Assembly: GCA_041740975.1 (NCBI GenBank) | Contig: JBGSKV010000127.1 | Span: forward strand, 5,254-69,253 | Origin: JBGSKV01 sp041740975 | GTDB lineage: Bacteria; Bdellovibrionota_B; Oligoflexia; Oligoflexales; JALZUQ01 | DNA: 64,000 nt | Direction of reading: 5' to 3' | Shown here: positions 1 to 8,567 of the stretch, piece after piece | How positions within the stretch are numbered: the first letter of the stretch is position 1 | Layout of the letters: every line of letters starts with the position of its first letter | The notes under the pieces: generated by a model | Seen by the model: the letters and a program-made list of their open reading frames with translations, nothing else | Database searches by the model: none | What the model was told of the DNA's origin: nothing | Position numbers and translations under genes: made by a program

Positions 1-2755
1 CAGCGACGATCGGCCGATCATAGCCATTTTCGCGCAATTTTCGGGTAGCTTCATAACCATCCATGATGGGCATTTGAATATCCATAAAAATGAGATCGCA
101 GTTTTTGCTCATAGCAGTACGATATCCTTCAAGACCGTTGGCAGAGCTAAAGACCTTGGCGCCTAAACTTTCAAGCATGCTTCCGATCAGAAGTCTTGTA
201 TCATCAGAGTCATCAACCACCAGAAGTCTGAGTCCGCTTAACAGTGACTTTCTGGAATGAACGGGAGTTAGACTTTTTGTGACGTCATGGTTGATTTCAG
301 CTTCCATCACTTCAACTTTTATCCGTGCGACAAATGTACTGCCGACGCCAAGCTCACTATGCTCAAGGTTAAAGTTACCTTCCATCGCTTCACAAAGGCG
401 CCTTGTCAGCACCAATCCCAAACCAGTTCCGCCAAAGCGTCTCGTGGTCGAAGGATCCGCTTGATGGAAAGGTTGAAAAAGCGACGTCGCTTGTTCGCGA
501 GATATCCCTACTCCAGTATCAATGACTTTGAAAATAAGTTCATCGTTCTCAAATCGCGTAATCAAATCCACTTTGCCGATGTCCGTGAATTTAATAGCGT
601 TGCCCACCACATTGCTTAATATCTGGCGAATACGAGCCGCGTCCGAATGAATTCTTGTGGGCAAGGATCCCTCGACCCGAGATCTAAACTTGATGTTTTT
701 AGCACTGGCTTTGAACTCCATCAGTGATGCAAAGTCAGATAAAACTTCAGATATAGAGAAGTCAAAATTTTCGATTTCCAATTTTCCGGCTTCTACTTTC
801 GAAATATCCAAAATGTCATCGACTATATGAAGAAGCTGCTCGGAATTGCGATTGATTACGGAAAGGTATTCTTCAAATCGTTCCTTTGAAAGAGTGGGGT
901 CTCGCAATAAACCAGCAAAACCAGTGATGGCCCCCAGCGGCGTACGGATTTCGTGACTCATATTCGCAAGAAAAAGCGTCTTCGCCTTGCTGGCACGTTC
1001 GGCGGCTTCTTTAGAAAGCAAGATTTCTTGGTCGGCGAGTTTGCGATTCGTGATATTCATACCCGTACCAATGATGCCTTTTACGTTACCACTTTCGTCA
1101 AAAACACATTCGCCGGTAAATTCAATCCAGCGAATCTCGCCTGGCGATGGGACCAGGCGAACTTCAATTTTGTAGGGCTCTTTCGTTCGAATGGTGTCTT
1201 CAACCACTTTTTTTGATCGTTCCAAATCACTCGGATGAAGGCGAGAAGCCAGCGTATCTTCATAATCTCCGCTCAGATTGTCACTTTTAAACCCAGTGAT
1301 CTGACGCATGATCTCGCTCCAGTGGAACCGATTATCCTTTAAGTCGTATTCCCAAAAACCAAGTTGCGCAGCATTAACAGCTTGCGTCAAACGTTGTTCG
1401 TTTTGTTTTAAGTTGTCAGCCATCAATTTTTGGTCGTGAATATCGGTGTTTGTTCCATACCAGTTGACGATGTCATTTTTTTCGTTTCGAATGGCAAGTG
1501 CTCGTCCAAGATGCCAGCGATATTCCCCGTCTTTTCGGCGAATACGATACTGCATTTCAAATGGAGAGCCGCTTTCGAGAGAAGCTTGCCATTTTGCGAG
1601 GGTCTCTTCCAGATCGTCCGGATGATGAAGTGGATTTTCGGTCCAGTTCCAATCCTTGATTTCGTCAAACGTCTTGCCGACATAGTCAAAAAATCTTTGA
1701 TTGTAATAGGTAATATTTCCCTGTGGATCTGCAATAAATAACATTTGAGGGGCCGCCTCACTAAGAGCGCGAAAATGTGTTTCGCTATCTTTGAGTCGAA
1801 TGGCGCTTTCTCGGGCTTCCGTAACATTTGCCATGGCCCCAATCATGCGGACTGGTTTGCCAGTGTCATCATAGATGATGAAGCCGCGGTCATAAAACAG
1901 TCCGTATTTTTCGTCACCTAGTTTTAAGCGATATTCATCTTCCCATTCTTCTTCACCACGGCGCATTTTGCCATGAATGCCATCTTTAACGCGCTGAGCA
2001 TCGTCAGGATGAATTCTCTCATACCACCACTTAGAATCGGTAATCATACTTTCACGAGGATATTTTAGCTGGCTAACAATGGCTTCATTCCATCGAATCT
2101 GTTGTTGTAAAAGGTCCCATTCCCAAATGACATCTTTGGTAGCTCTGCATGCTAATTCATAGCGATAATTACTTTGGCGAAGGGCTTTTTCAATGCTGAG
2201 ATTCTTGTCGAGCTGTTGTTGTTTTTCAATAACTAAAGTGGCGGTGGTCGTGAGTAGTTCGACAACTTCACGATCTTGTTGCGTGGGTTCCGTAGGCGTA
2301 TCGTAGTACAACGCAAATGTCCCCAGAACAGTTCCACGCGACGACATAATGGGAGTGGACCAGCAAGAGTGTAAATTATGAGCCAGGGCATAATCAGAGT
2401 AGCCTTTCCACAACGGATCTTTTTGAATATTTTTTACGATGACAGGTTTGGCTCGAAAGGCAGCTGTTCCGCAGGAGCCTGTATTGTCTTTTATAGGAAT
2501 GTAATCGATCGCGGTACAATATGCTGGTGGTAGATGAGGAGCGCACGAACAACGCAAAAACAGTCCACTTTTATCAACGAGAAGGATCGATCCGACAACT
2601 TTAGACTGTGACGCTTTTTCTGCAGTAAGGACGAGGACTTCTAAAACAGAAAGGAGAGGTGCATTTTGAAAGGCGAGCCGAAGCGCCTCATTCTGACCAT
2701 GAAGCACGGCGTTCAAAAAAGTTTGCATGCCTGGTTTGTACTGTTGACTCTTCAT
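1..2755 (-). CDS. Hybrid sensor histidine kinase (GAF-PAS-PAS-PAS-HisKA-HATPase-REC), 3' end outside window
   Basis: The frame opens at ATG 2755 and stays open to base 1, so about 918 residues are visible and the C-terminus is cut off. An in-frame stop lies just upstream of the ATG, which fixes the start within a few codons. Seen in order: a GAF-like region (about 35-168), three PAS/PAC-like regions (about 197-308, 318-442, 455-572), a HisKA H-box SHEIRTP with the phospho-acceptor His601, an HATPase with GNAIKF, DTGVGIS and GGTGL motifs (about 698-818), and a receiver domain whose MDIQMPIMDGYEA motif carries Asp892. No membrane segment is visible, so it is probably a cytosolic multi-input sensor relaying phosphate to its own receiver. 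The ligand and the output are unknown. Confidence 0.93.
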   Translation of the reverse strand, partial: MKSQQYKPGMQTFLNAVLHGQNEALRLAFQNAPLLSVLEVLVLTAEKASQSKVVGSILLVDKSGLFLRCSCAPHLPPAYCTAIDYIPIKDNTGSCGTAAFRAKPVIVKNIQKDPLWKGYSDYALAHNLHSCWSTPIMSSRGTVLGTFALYYDTPTEPTQQDREVVELLTTTATLVIEKQQQLDKNLSIEKALRQSNYRYELACRATKDVIWEWDLLQQQIRWNEAIVSQLKYPRESMITDSKWWYERIHPDDAQRVKDGIHGKMRRGEEEWEDEYRLKLGDEKYGLFYDRGFIIYDDTGKPVRMIGAMANVTEARESAIRLKDSETHFRALSEAAPQMLFIADPQGNITYYNQRFFDYVGKTFDEIKDWNWTENPLHHPDDLEETLAKWQASLESGSPFEMQYRIRRKDGEYRWHLGRALAIRNEKNDIVNWYGTNTDIHDQKLMADNLKQNEQRLTQAVNAAQLGFWEYDLKDNRFHWSEIMRQITGFKSDNLSGDYEDTLASRLHPSDLERSKKVVEDTIRTKEPYKIEVRLVPSPGEIRWIEFTGECVFDESGNVKGIIGTGMNITNRKLADQEILLSKEAAERASKAKTLFLANMSHEIRTPLGAITGFAGLLRDPTLSKERFEEYLSVINRNSEQLLHIVDDILDISKVEAGKLEIENFDFSISEVLSDFASLMEFKASAKNIKFRSRVEGSLPTRIHSDAARIRQILSNVVGNAIKFTDIGKVDLITRFENDELIFKVIDTGVGISREQATSLFQPFHQADPSTTRRFGGTGLGLVLTRRLCEAMEGNFNLEHSELGVGSTFVARIKVEVMEAEINHDVTKSLTPVHSRKSLLSGLRLLVVDDSDDTRLLIGSMLESLGAKVFSSANGLEGYRTAMSKNCDLIFMDIQMPIMDGYEATRKLRENGYDRPIVA

Positions 2756-3005
2756 GGAACCCCGTTGCGTTCGTGGTCCTTTATTTTCTTAAGCATTGGG
2801 CGCGATGGTTCATGTCGAACGGGGGTAATCTGCCCAAAGTGGCTGCGGGACAACGTCTTGGAGGTAACTTGCCATACTTTTGTGCAAATGTCATCGCACT
2901 CACTACAGCATTACTCCTAGTTGGCGGTATTTACTAGGTAATTCATACTTTTGATTTCAAAAATTTTGCTGATACGCTGGCCGCTGGCAATAAGGAGCCT
3001 TTATC

Positions 3006-3611
3006 ATGAAGCTTTTCTATTCCCCAGGTGCATGTGCTCTGTCGGTCCAAATCATTTTGCGGGAGGCCGGTTACTCATTTGACCTTATAAAGGTGAATCT
3101 CAAAACTAAAGAATCCGAGGTGGGAGATTTTCGCAAAATTAATCCAAAGGGTTATGTTCCCGTGTTGCAACTGGATAGTGGCGAAGTCTTTACCGAGAAT
3201 GCTGTCATCTTGCAATGGATCGCCGACCAAAAAACTGAAATGAAGCTGTTCCCCAAGTTTGGAACAGTGGAACGATATCCGGCGATGGAATGGCTAAACT
3301 TCATTTCTACGGAACTCCACAAAGGAATTAGTTCTTTATTTAGTCCTTTTGATGACCAGGGCAAAAAAGTGATTATGACCAAGCTGCAAGTCCGTCTAGC
3401 ATTCTTAGAAAAACATCTCAGTCAAAACAAATATGTACTAGGAAGCGAGTTTAGCATCGCTGATGCCTACCTTTATAATGTGATGAGATGGGCGAAAGTT
3501 GTAAACATCGACATGAGCGAACAAAAATCCATTCTCGATTTTATGGAACGTATGTTGAAACGCCCGAGTGTCGTCGAATCCGTTGCGGCGGAAGGCTTAG
3601 CTCTATCCTAG
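3006..3611 (+). CDS. Glutathione S-transferase family protein
   Basis: The product is 201 residues, the normal length of a soluble GST. The N-terminus MKLFYSPGACALS is typical of the beta-class thioredoxin fold that binds glutathione. It is followed by NPKGYVPVL, with the cis-proline, and by FTENAVILQWIAD, which contacts the gamma-glutamyl group. The C-terminal half is helical and contains GSEFSIADAYLYNVMRWA, the conserved helix of the GST C-terminal domain. An AAGGAG ribosome-binding site precedes ATG 3006. It stands alone between the sensor kinase and a lipoprotein gene. The substrate cannot be predicted. It probably conjugates or reduces electrophiles in the cytosol. Confidence 0.93.
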   Translation: MKLFYSPGACALSVQIILREAGYSFDLIKVNLKTKESEVGDFRKINPKGYVPVLQLDSGEVFTENAVILQWIADQKTEMKLFPKFGTVERYPAMEWLNFISTELHKGISSLFSPFDDQGKKVIMTKLQVRLAFLEKHLSQNKYVLGSEFSIADAYLYNVMRWAKVVNIDMSEQKSILDFMERMLKRPSVVESVAAEGLALS

Positions 3612-3703
3612 TGAATCTGATTGGTATTGCTGGTTTTATAGTCTCATGATAGGTTCCGTTAGCTTTGGTACCGGTGTGAAATGCGGCCTTTAGGAGAATT
3701 CTT

Positions 3704-4294
3704 ATGAAATTTATTAAGTCGATTTTATTACTCAGTATATTTGGTTTGATAGCCTGTGGCTCGGTAGACGAACAGGACGTCAGTTCCGTAGGTAACCTGG
3801 AAAATGCTGGAAGCGAACAGGAACTCTGCGAACGATATTCGGGCAAGTGGAAACCAAAATCGAAAGATAATCCAGATACATTGACGATCCGTGGCAAGCT
3901 CAATAAAGACACGGGCAAATGCAGATTTCGTGTGACCAATGCAAAAAACGTAACTCTAGTCCTTGAAATGGACGGCAAGCCTTACGAAGCAGAACTAGAA
4001 AAAACTCCGATAACATTCACTTCACAGTGGACGGACAAAGTTTCGTTAGAGGGCGATGAAAACGATGCAGTATCAGAAAAAACGAATATTGGTTTTACAC
4101 TGGTGATGGTTGGTGACATTGCGGGCGTAAAGTACAATATGACCTCCCAGTCACTTCTAAGTTTAGAGGGACGGGATAAGCTACGACTACAAGCCATCAC
4201 ACGAAGCAAATTGGTAGTGGGCAGTGAAGAAAACGAAAGTCAGCCGGTAGAGCGTTTTGATGAAACCTACCACCGCGGAAATTGGGAAGAATAA
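3704..4294 (+). CDS. Predicted lipoprotein, function unknown
   Basis: This 196-residue protein has a short lysine-containing N-terminus, a hydrophobic stretch and a lipobox LIACG, so Cys19 is the expected lipidated residue. The mature part is charged and acidic, with no recognised domain and no further membrane segment. It contains a pair of cysteines (in ELCERY and GKCRF). A good AGGAG ribosome-binding site lies 7 bases before ATG 3704. A strong terminator follows at 4316. The gene stands as a single transcription unit. I do not recognise the family. Confidence 0.8.
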   Translation: MKFIKSILLLSIFGLIACGSVDEQDVSSVGNLENAGSEQELCERYSGKWKPKSKDNPDTLTIRGKLNKDTGKCRFRVTNAKNVTLVLEMDGKPYEAELEKTPITFTSQWTDKVSLEGDENDAVSEKTNIGFTLVMVGDIAGVKYNMTSQSLLSLEGRDKLRLQAITRSKLVVGSEENESQPVERFDETYHRGNWEE

Positions 4295-4315
4295 AATTTT
4301 CTTTGTACTAATCTT

Positions 4316-4346
4316 AAAGCTGACACTCATTCGTCAGCTTTTTTTG
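4316..4346 (+). terminator. Rho-independent terminator of the 3704-4294 lipoprotein gene
   Basis: A nine-base-pair stem AAAGCTGAC/GTCAGCTTT with an 8-base loop is followed by a run of T. It lies 22 bases after the stop codon at 4294. Confidence 0.85.
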
Positions 4347-4395
4347 TCTCAAAATCCACTGGCTCTCAGGCGATGACTCCTGATACAATCGCAAC

Positions 4396-5325
4396 ATGGA
4401 TCTCATACAAAATGTTGCCAATGCAATTGCTCCCAGTTATTCGGCTGGCTTTCCGAAGCCGTTCGCAATTTTACTGCCCTATATGTTGGCCTTTATTTTT
4501 ATTGAACTGCTTCTCTACCCGCGCGTAACCGGCAAAAGATATCCGTTTAAGTTGTCGGCATTGTCACTTTTTATGGGTTTCATGTTTATCGTTTCCCGAG
4601 CCCTTACGGGTATCGTGTTAGGCGTGATCTACCTGACCGTTTGGGAATATCGTCTTTGGACGGTCCCTCTTAATATTTATTCCTGGATCGGCATATTCCT
4701 CGGTGTGGATTTTCTTTATTATTGGTTTCATCGCCTCTCTCATCGTTCAGAGTGGTTTTGGGCATCCCATGTTGCACACCATACTCCTGAGCAAATGACG
4801 TTACCAGTTTCCTATCAACTCAGTTGGACAGAACTGCTGGCCGGAATCTGGCCGGCTTTTGTGGTGCTAGCGTTCTTCGGATTTCATCCCGGAGCACTTG
4901 TCTTTGCTTATTCGACGAACTTACTTTATCAATTCTTTCTACATACCGTCTTGATTCGTCGTATTCCTTATTTTGAGTTCTTTTTTAATTCTCCGTCCCA
5001 TCATCGCGTGCATCATTCTCGGCGCTTCCGGCATTTGGACATGAACTACGGTGGGATCTTTATTATTTACGACCGGATTTTTGGAACATTTGTCTCAGAA
5101 AGTGATGATTACCCGGTTGACTATGGACTCGTCCACCCACACGGTTCCTTGAACCCTATCAAGATCGCTTTAAATCAATGGTATGTGCTGTTTAGTAATA
5201 TGTATCGCGCCAAAGGGCTGCGAGCGAAGCTGAGAATTATGACAGCCACTTTGCCCCCCGCACCCGTTGAAACGCATGAAGAAGCCACTTTGATCTCTCA
5301 GAAATTAAAAGAACAATCCGCTTAA
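4396..5325 (+). CDS. Sterol desaturase / fatty acid hydroxylase superfamily membrane di-iron enzyme
   Basis: This is a 309-residue integral membrane protein. The three histidine clusters of the fatty acid hydroxylase superfamily are all present: FHRLSHR at about 111-117, HVAHH at about 125-129 and HHRVHH at about 201-206, together with a downstream HLDMNYGG. These bind the di-iron centre that inserts oxygen into, or desaturates, a lipid chain. Hydrophobic segments surround the first cluster and precede it. The length fits the bacterial family (about 270-330). There is no clear ribosome-binding site before ATG 4396. The family acts on lipids or hydrophobic alcohols in the inner membrane, but the substrate is unknown. 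Confidence 0.9.
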   Translation: MDLIQNVANAIAPSYSAGFPKPFAILLPYMLAFIFIELLLYPRVTGKRYPFKLSALSLFMGFMFIVSRALTGIVLGVIYLTVWEYRLWTVPLNIYSWIGIFLGVDFLYYWFHRLSHRSEWFWASHVAHHTPEQMTLPVSYQLSWTELLAGIWPAFVVLAFFGFHPGALVFAYSTNLLYQFFLHTVLIRRIPYFEFFFNSPSHHRVHHSRRFRHLDMNYGGIFIIYDRIFGTFVSESDDYPVDYGLVHPHGSLNPIKIALNQWYVLFSNMYRAKGLRAKLRIMTATLPPAPVETHEEATLISQKLKEQSA

Positions 5326-5393
5326 TTAGGCTTCTATCATCGAAAAAAGTTTGCTATGACGGGCGTTACAATACACCCGCATGGAGAACCTCG

Positions 5394-6227
5394 ATGAGCG
5401 CATTATGGAAAGCAAAGCTTTGCGATATTATGACGATGTTCATGATTGTTACCTCAGTGTTTTTGTCTTCTTTCGTTCAAGCCAAAGAAGCGCAAGTCTA
5501 TCCTCAAAAACAGTTACAACAGGCGCTGGATGCTGCGGGGCCTGGCAAAGTTTTCCTTTTTGATTTAGATGACACTCTCTTCAGTACTAAGAACAGAAAC
5601 TTCAAAATTTTTAAGGCATTTGTTGCCGACAAATCTAACTGCAAAGGCATGCTTGGTCTTTGTAGGCATATTGAAAGAAACATTTTGCACCGTCACACGG
5701 AATGGCAGTTACAACTGACACTGAAGAATCTGGGACTTAGCACATACCAAATCGAGAAGTTTGTGAAAGTTTTTCAGGGCTTTTGGAGCGCACGATTCTT
5801 TTCTAATCATTGGGTGAAGCATGATGTATTAATCCCAGGGGCAAAAGCATACGTGCAAAAAGTTTAGGACTCCGGTGCCGTAGTTTTTTATTTAACTGGT
5901 CGCAACAATGAGAAAATGCGTGCGGGTACAGAAGACGCTATTCGGAAAGCTGGACTTCCGTATGATCAGGATCGAGTTTACTTGGAAATGAAGCCAGGGG
6001 ACACCGACGACACAGTTTTTAAAAAGACAGTCTTTGAGAAGGTGGCTTCGCTAGGTAACCTAGTGGCCGCTTATGAAAATGAACCACGTAATATCATGGC
6101 GATGGCCGACTACGCTGAGTTCAAGGGCGGTCAATTTTTCTTCTTGGATACCCTAAATAGTGGCGAAGACGTGGATTTATTGGCAAGTCGCTCGGACCTA
6201 ATCTGGGCCTTCGATTTTTTATTATAA
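5394..6227 (+). pseudogene. HAD-superfamily phosphatase-like secreted protein interrupted by one in-frame TAG
   Basis: The frame from ATG 5394 (GGAG ribosome-binding site 6-7 bases upstream) encodes a signal-like N-terminus and the HAD motif FDLDDTLF, then hits TAG at 5865-5867. The same frame continues without any shift to TAA 6225-6227 and holds the rest of the fold: YLTGRNNEKM (motif II), a lysine-containing KPGDTDD stretch, and YENEPRNI (motif III region). Joined, it would be about 277 residues. Motif spacing across the stop is normal, so the cause is a single nonsense change or a sequencing error, not a frameshift. As read, the product would be a 157-residue fragment lacking motifs II and III and probably inactive. 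The restored protein would be a predicted exported phosphatase-like hydrolase. Confidence 0.82.
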
Positions 6228-6323
6228 ATAGGGTCCACCCGACCATTTCCGATTTAAAAAAAACCTGCTGGATCAGTCCAGCAGGTTTTTTTTAAATCGG
6301 AAATGGTCGGGTGGACCCTATTT
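6226..6323. repeat. 98-bp perfect palindrome with central bidirectional terminator (palindrome 1 of 4)
   Basis: Two perfect 47-base arms flank the loop TCAG at 6273-6276. The outer part reads AAATAGGGTCCACCCGACC inward. The inner part is an A-run, an ACCTGCTGGA stem and a T-run, which forms a terminator on either strand. The left arm starts on the last two bases of the plus-strand stop codon (6225-6227). The right arm contains the TAG stop (6318-6320) of the minus-strand gene. It separates two convergent genes. Its arms resemble those at 26634-26729. Confidence 0.95.
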
Positions 6324-7193
6324 GTAGGTGCGCTCAAGGGTTGTAAATACAGAATGGCTTATCTGCGCCCAAACACGCGGATCTGAGTCAATAATGCGGT
6401 GACCGTCGCCATTGGCGTAATGTATTTCATAGTTCTGTACAGACTTATTGCGAACACGGCTTGAATGTAACCAAGTATCAGAGGTTTGGTAAAAATTGTG
6501 CCAGTTGGGGGCAAGTTTGGACACGGCTCTGGTATTGACATCTCGAGGTCCTCGAAAGCAACCAGGGCCTTGACTAACAATTTGCATGGGAGTGCAATCC
6601 ACGGGACTAATGGCATCTACTGTGAAAAGCCCTGCCGTATTGAATTCATTGCCATGCGACAAAATAATATTGAGGGCTAACCAAGCGCCATAAGAATGAC
6701 CGATGAAGAAAACCGGTGCGCCCAAATCGTAGATTTCATCGCGAATCATTTCACCGATATCTCGGCTGTGGATCGTGTAAGGGATGGGTTGATTATTCCA
6801 GCGATAGTAGGTTTTGCCTTCGAGTGGTGAGTCTTTAGAAAGACACCCTACCAGTACGCGAGGAACTGAACGAGGAAAGCGGTCTTTCAGTTGGCTGATG
6901 AGATCTTTAAACTGAGGATAATAGTCCATGCGTAGTGGATCTAGTCCGAATGCGTCTCCGTCCTTTTCAGCGCAAGAATTAAAGCCGCCATGCACGATAA
7001 AAACCACCTCGCGCAAATCGAGTCTCGGCATGTCTTGGGAGATGGCGTTGATGGGATCTATTCTTGGCAGTTCTAACTTTGCGGGAAAAAATCGCGCAGT
7101 CAGTGGTCGAACCATTTGATCACCGCAAGAAGCAAAGACCAAAGTTACATACGATAGAATGAGAATTTTTTTGAATTTCGATATTCTCGACAT
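6318..7193 (-). CDS. Alpha/beta-hydrolase-fold lipoprotein
   Basis: The product is 291 residues. The N-terminus has lysines, a hydrophobic stretch and a lipobox FASCG, so it is likely a lipoprotein facing the periplasm or outer membrane. An alpha/beta-hydrolase core follows: FIVHGGFNSC (HG oxyanion region), the nucleophile elbow GHSYG with predicted Ser167, an aspartate in FTVDAIS, and a late histidine in DGHRIID. A Ser-Asp-His triad is therefore complete, which points to an esterase, lipase or thioesterase. Several cysteines could form disulfides. The gene ends inside the palindrome at 6226-6323 and converges on the broken HAD gene. The substrate is unknown. Confidence 0.83.
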   Translation of the reverse strand: MSRISKFKKILILSYVTLVFASCGDQMVRPLTARFFPAKLELPRIDPINAISQDMPRLDLREVVFIVHGGFNSCAEKDGDAFGLDPLRMDYYPQFKDLISQLKDRFPRSVPRVLVGCLSKDSPLEGKTYYRWNNQPIPYTIHSRDIGEMIRDEIYDLGAPVFFIGHSYGAWLALNIILSHGNEFNTAGLFTVDAISPVDCTPMQIVSQGPGCFRGPRDVNTRAVSKLAPNWHNFYQTSDTWLHSSRVRNKSVQNYEIHYANGDGHRIIDSDPRVWAQISHSVFTTLERTYK

Positions 7194-7248
7194 TTGCCCC
7201 AGCCCCGGTAGAAAAGATATTCATGAACAGATCGTTTAGACTAAGAAA

Positions 7249-7272
7249 CGAGGCTGTGAAAACACAGCCTCG
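7249..7272 (-). terminator. Hairpin terminator for the 7290-7745 lipoprotein gene
   Basis: A perfect ten-base-pair stem CGAGGCTGTG/CACAGCCTCG has an AAAA loop. Read on the minus strand it is followed by TTTCTT. It lies 17 bases beyond the stop of the gene at 7290. The T-run is short, so termination may be moderate. Confidence 0.65.
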
Positions 7273-7289
7273 GGTTAGAGTCGCTCGTC

Positions 7290-7745
7290 TTAAGGGCAAG
7301 GGCCTTGAAAGATGCGATCGTAAGTACCGTAGCCGTATTCTTTCCAAACAATTTTGCAAACATTACCGTCAAGTTTTGTCAGGATGATTTCATCTAAGAC
7401 GGGAGTGCTTACACCTGGAGTTGAGACGCTGTAAGTCTGTTTGTCATTCGTACTCAAAGCCATGCTTTGCACATATGTTCCGAATCCAGCTTTCTTACTG
7501 GTAAGGCTCACCGAGTAGCGTTGGCCGTCTCGATCCAATCTGGCGATGTAGAGTCTATCTTGACTTAAGTAGTCGACAGATCCGCTTGGTGCGGGGAGTT
7601 CTTCACCTCGCGACCCGTTGTTTGTGTTTGTGACCCCAGTTGGGTCGACTTTAGGGACGTCTTTTCTTGCGTTTCTCTTGTCGGATCCACAAGCAACGAG
7701 TGCTAGTAATCCCACCATTGTCAATGCCACTTTCCACTTCCGCAT
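7290..7745 (-). CDS. Predicted lipoprotein, paralogue of its upstream neighbour
   Basis: I place the start at ATG 7745, where TTGGAGGCTCAA gives a proper ribosome-binding site. A longer frame from 7787 would put 14 odd residues before the signal. The product is 151 residues with N-terminus MRKWKVAL, a hydrophobic stretch and lipobox LVACG. A low-complexity NTNNGS linker follows, then a beta-rich region. The C-terminal pattern (Cys, small hydrophobics, Trp, Tyr-Asp, Phe, Gly-Pro-Cys) matches the end of the neighbouring gene 7778-8284, so the two look like diverged duplicates. They form a two-gene unit 32 bases apart. The function is unknown. Confidence 0.78.
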   Translation of the reverse strand: MRKWKVALTMVGLLALVACGSDKRNARKDVPKVDPTGVTNTNNGSRGEELPAPSGSVDYLSQDRLYIARLDRDGQRYSVSLTSKKAGFGTYVQSMALSTNDKQTYSVSTPGVSTPVLDEIILTKLDGNVCKIVWKEYGYGTYDRIFQGPCP

Positions 7746-7777
7746 TTGAGCCTCCAAAATTAGTGTGCGGTTTAAAT

Positions 7778-8284
7778 TCATGAACACATTCCTTCGAAAC
7801 TAACTTCATCATAGATAGGTTTAGTTTGATCATCATTAGTATCTACGAGGTTTTGCCAACTGAATCGACAAGCCTTAGTTTCTTTTTGCATATTGAATTG
7901 TAAAAGGGGATTTTCACTTCTCACGTCGCGAAAGAAAATGTGAGACGTGGAAGCGCTGATCGATCGCTGAGTAAGATACATATTCGTTATGAGCGCGTCT
8001 TTTATTCCAACTTGGCTTAGGGAACCAGTTAGACTTTCAAGAGTGCCATCGGCAGCAAATTTCGGTTTGAGAATAATTTCGTATCGAACTTCACTCGTAT
8101 CTGTGTAACGAGCATTTGTTGATGCTAAAGTCCAGGTGATGTCGGTAGTCTTGGTTAGAGTCGTCGGGGCGACAGCCACTTGGTCAGGGATGATGATGAC
8201 GCGATCCGAATTGGGATTGCCGCAGGCCAAGGTCATCATAGAGACTAGGGTGAGAAGAGATAGATTGGTCAGGTTCGAAAGCAA
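7778..8284 (-). CDS. Predicted lipoprotein, paralogue of the 7290-7745 gene
   Basis: The frame could begin at TTG 8320, but TTG 8284 has GGAG eight bases upstream and gives a compact signal ending in lipobox TLACG, so I prefer it. No basic residue precedes the hydrophobic stretch with this start, which is unusual and leaves the start uncertain. The mature part is about 145 residues, with many threonines and serines and no known domain. The ending, with KACRFSW and later EVSFEGMC, mirrors the C-terminus of the downstream lipoprotein. It is probably co-transcribed with that gene. The upstream 247 bases are AT-rich and shared with the divergent gene at 8568. Confidence 0.7.
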   Translation of the reverse strand: MLSNLTNLSLLTLVSMMTLACGNPNSDRVIIIPDQVAVAPTTLTKTTDITWTLASTNARYTDTSEVRYEIILKPKFAADGTLESLTGSLSQVGIKDALITNMYLTQRSISASTSHIFFRDVRSENPLLQFNMQKETKACRFSWQNLVDTNDDQTKPIYDEVSFEGMCS

Positions 8285-8320
8285 GATAACAACTCCACTT
8301 AGGCACTCAGCTTGGAACAA

Positions 8321-8567
8321 CTTGCGAGATCAGATCATTAAAACAATGATCTATTTAATATTATTATATCATTATCTATAGAATGTCAACATTTATTCTA
8401 TATATTTTAACGGAAAACCCAATAATTACATAACATTCTGAAATATAAAGAGATTTTCGAGTGCTAATTTGGCCAATCCCCCAATTATAAATTGATGAAA
8501 TATCAAAAGTATAGTAAGTTTGCCTGCCCTAAACTAACTCTGAAACGCAGCTCCTAGGAGACTTGGC
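8321..8567. promoter_or_regulatory. AT-rich divergent intergenic region
   Basis: This 247-base spacer separates the minus-strand lipoprotein pair from the plus-strand 1276-residue gene. It must hold both promoters. It is strongly AT-rich, with runs such as TTATTATATCATTATC. I could not single out a convincing -35/-10 pair for either direction. Confidence 0.45.

Noticed and set aside
1423..1842. Open frames of 100-140 codons on both strands within the sensor-kinase region
   Set aside because: They overlap the PAS domains of the sensor kinase in other frames and show no domain or ribosome-binding site.
5865..5867. Amber codon read as pyrrolysine or selenocysteine
   Set aside because: TAG is not a selenocysteine codon, and no pyrrolysine system or insertion element is visible. 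The residue lies in an ordinary helix before the motif II strand, where Gln or Lys is expected.
6226..6323. Palindromes as CRISPR repeats or integron attC sites
   Set aside because: There are no regularly spaced direct repeats or spacers, no cas genes or integrase, and no attC R/L box motifs.
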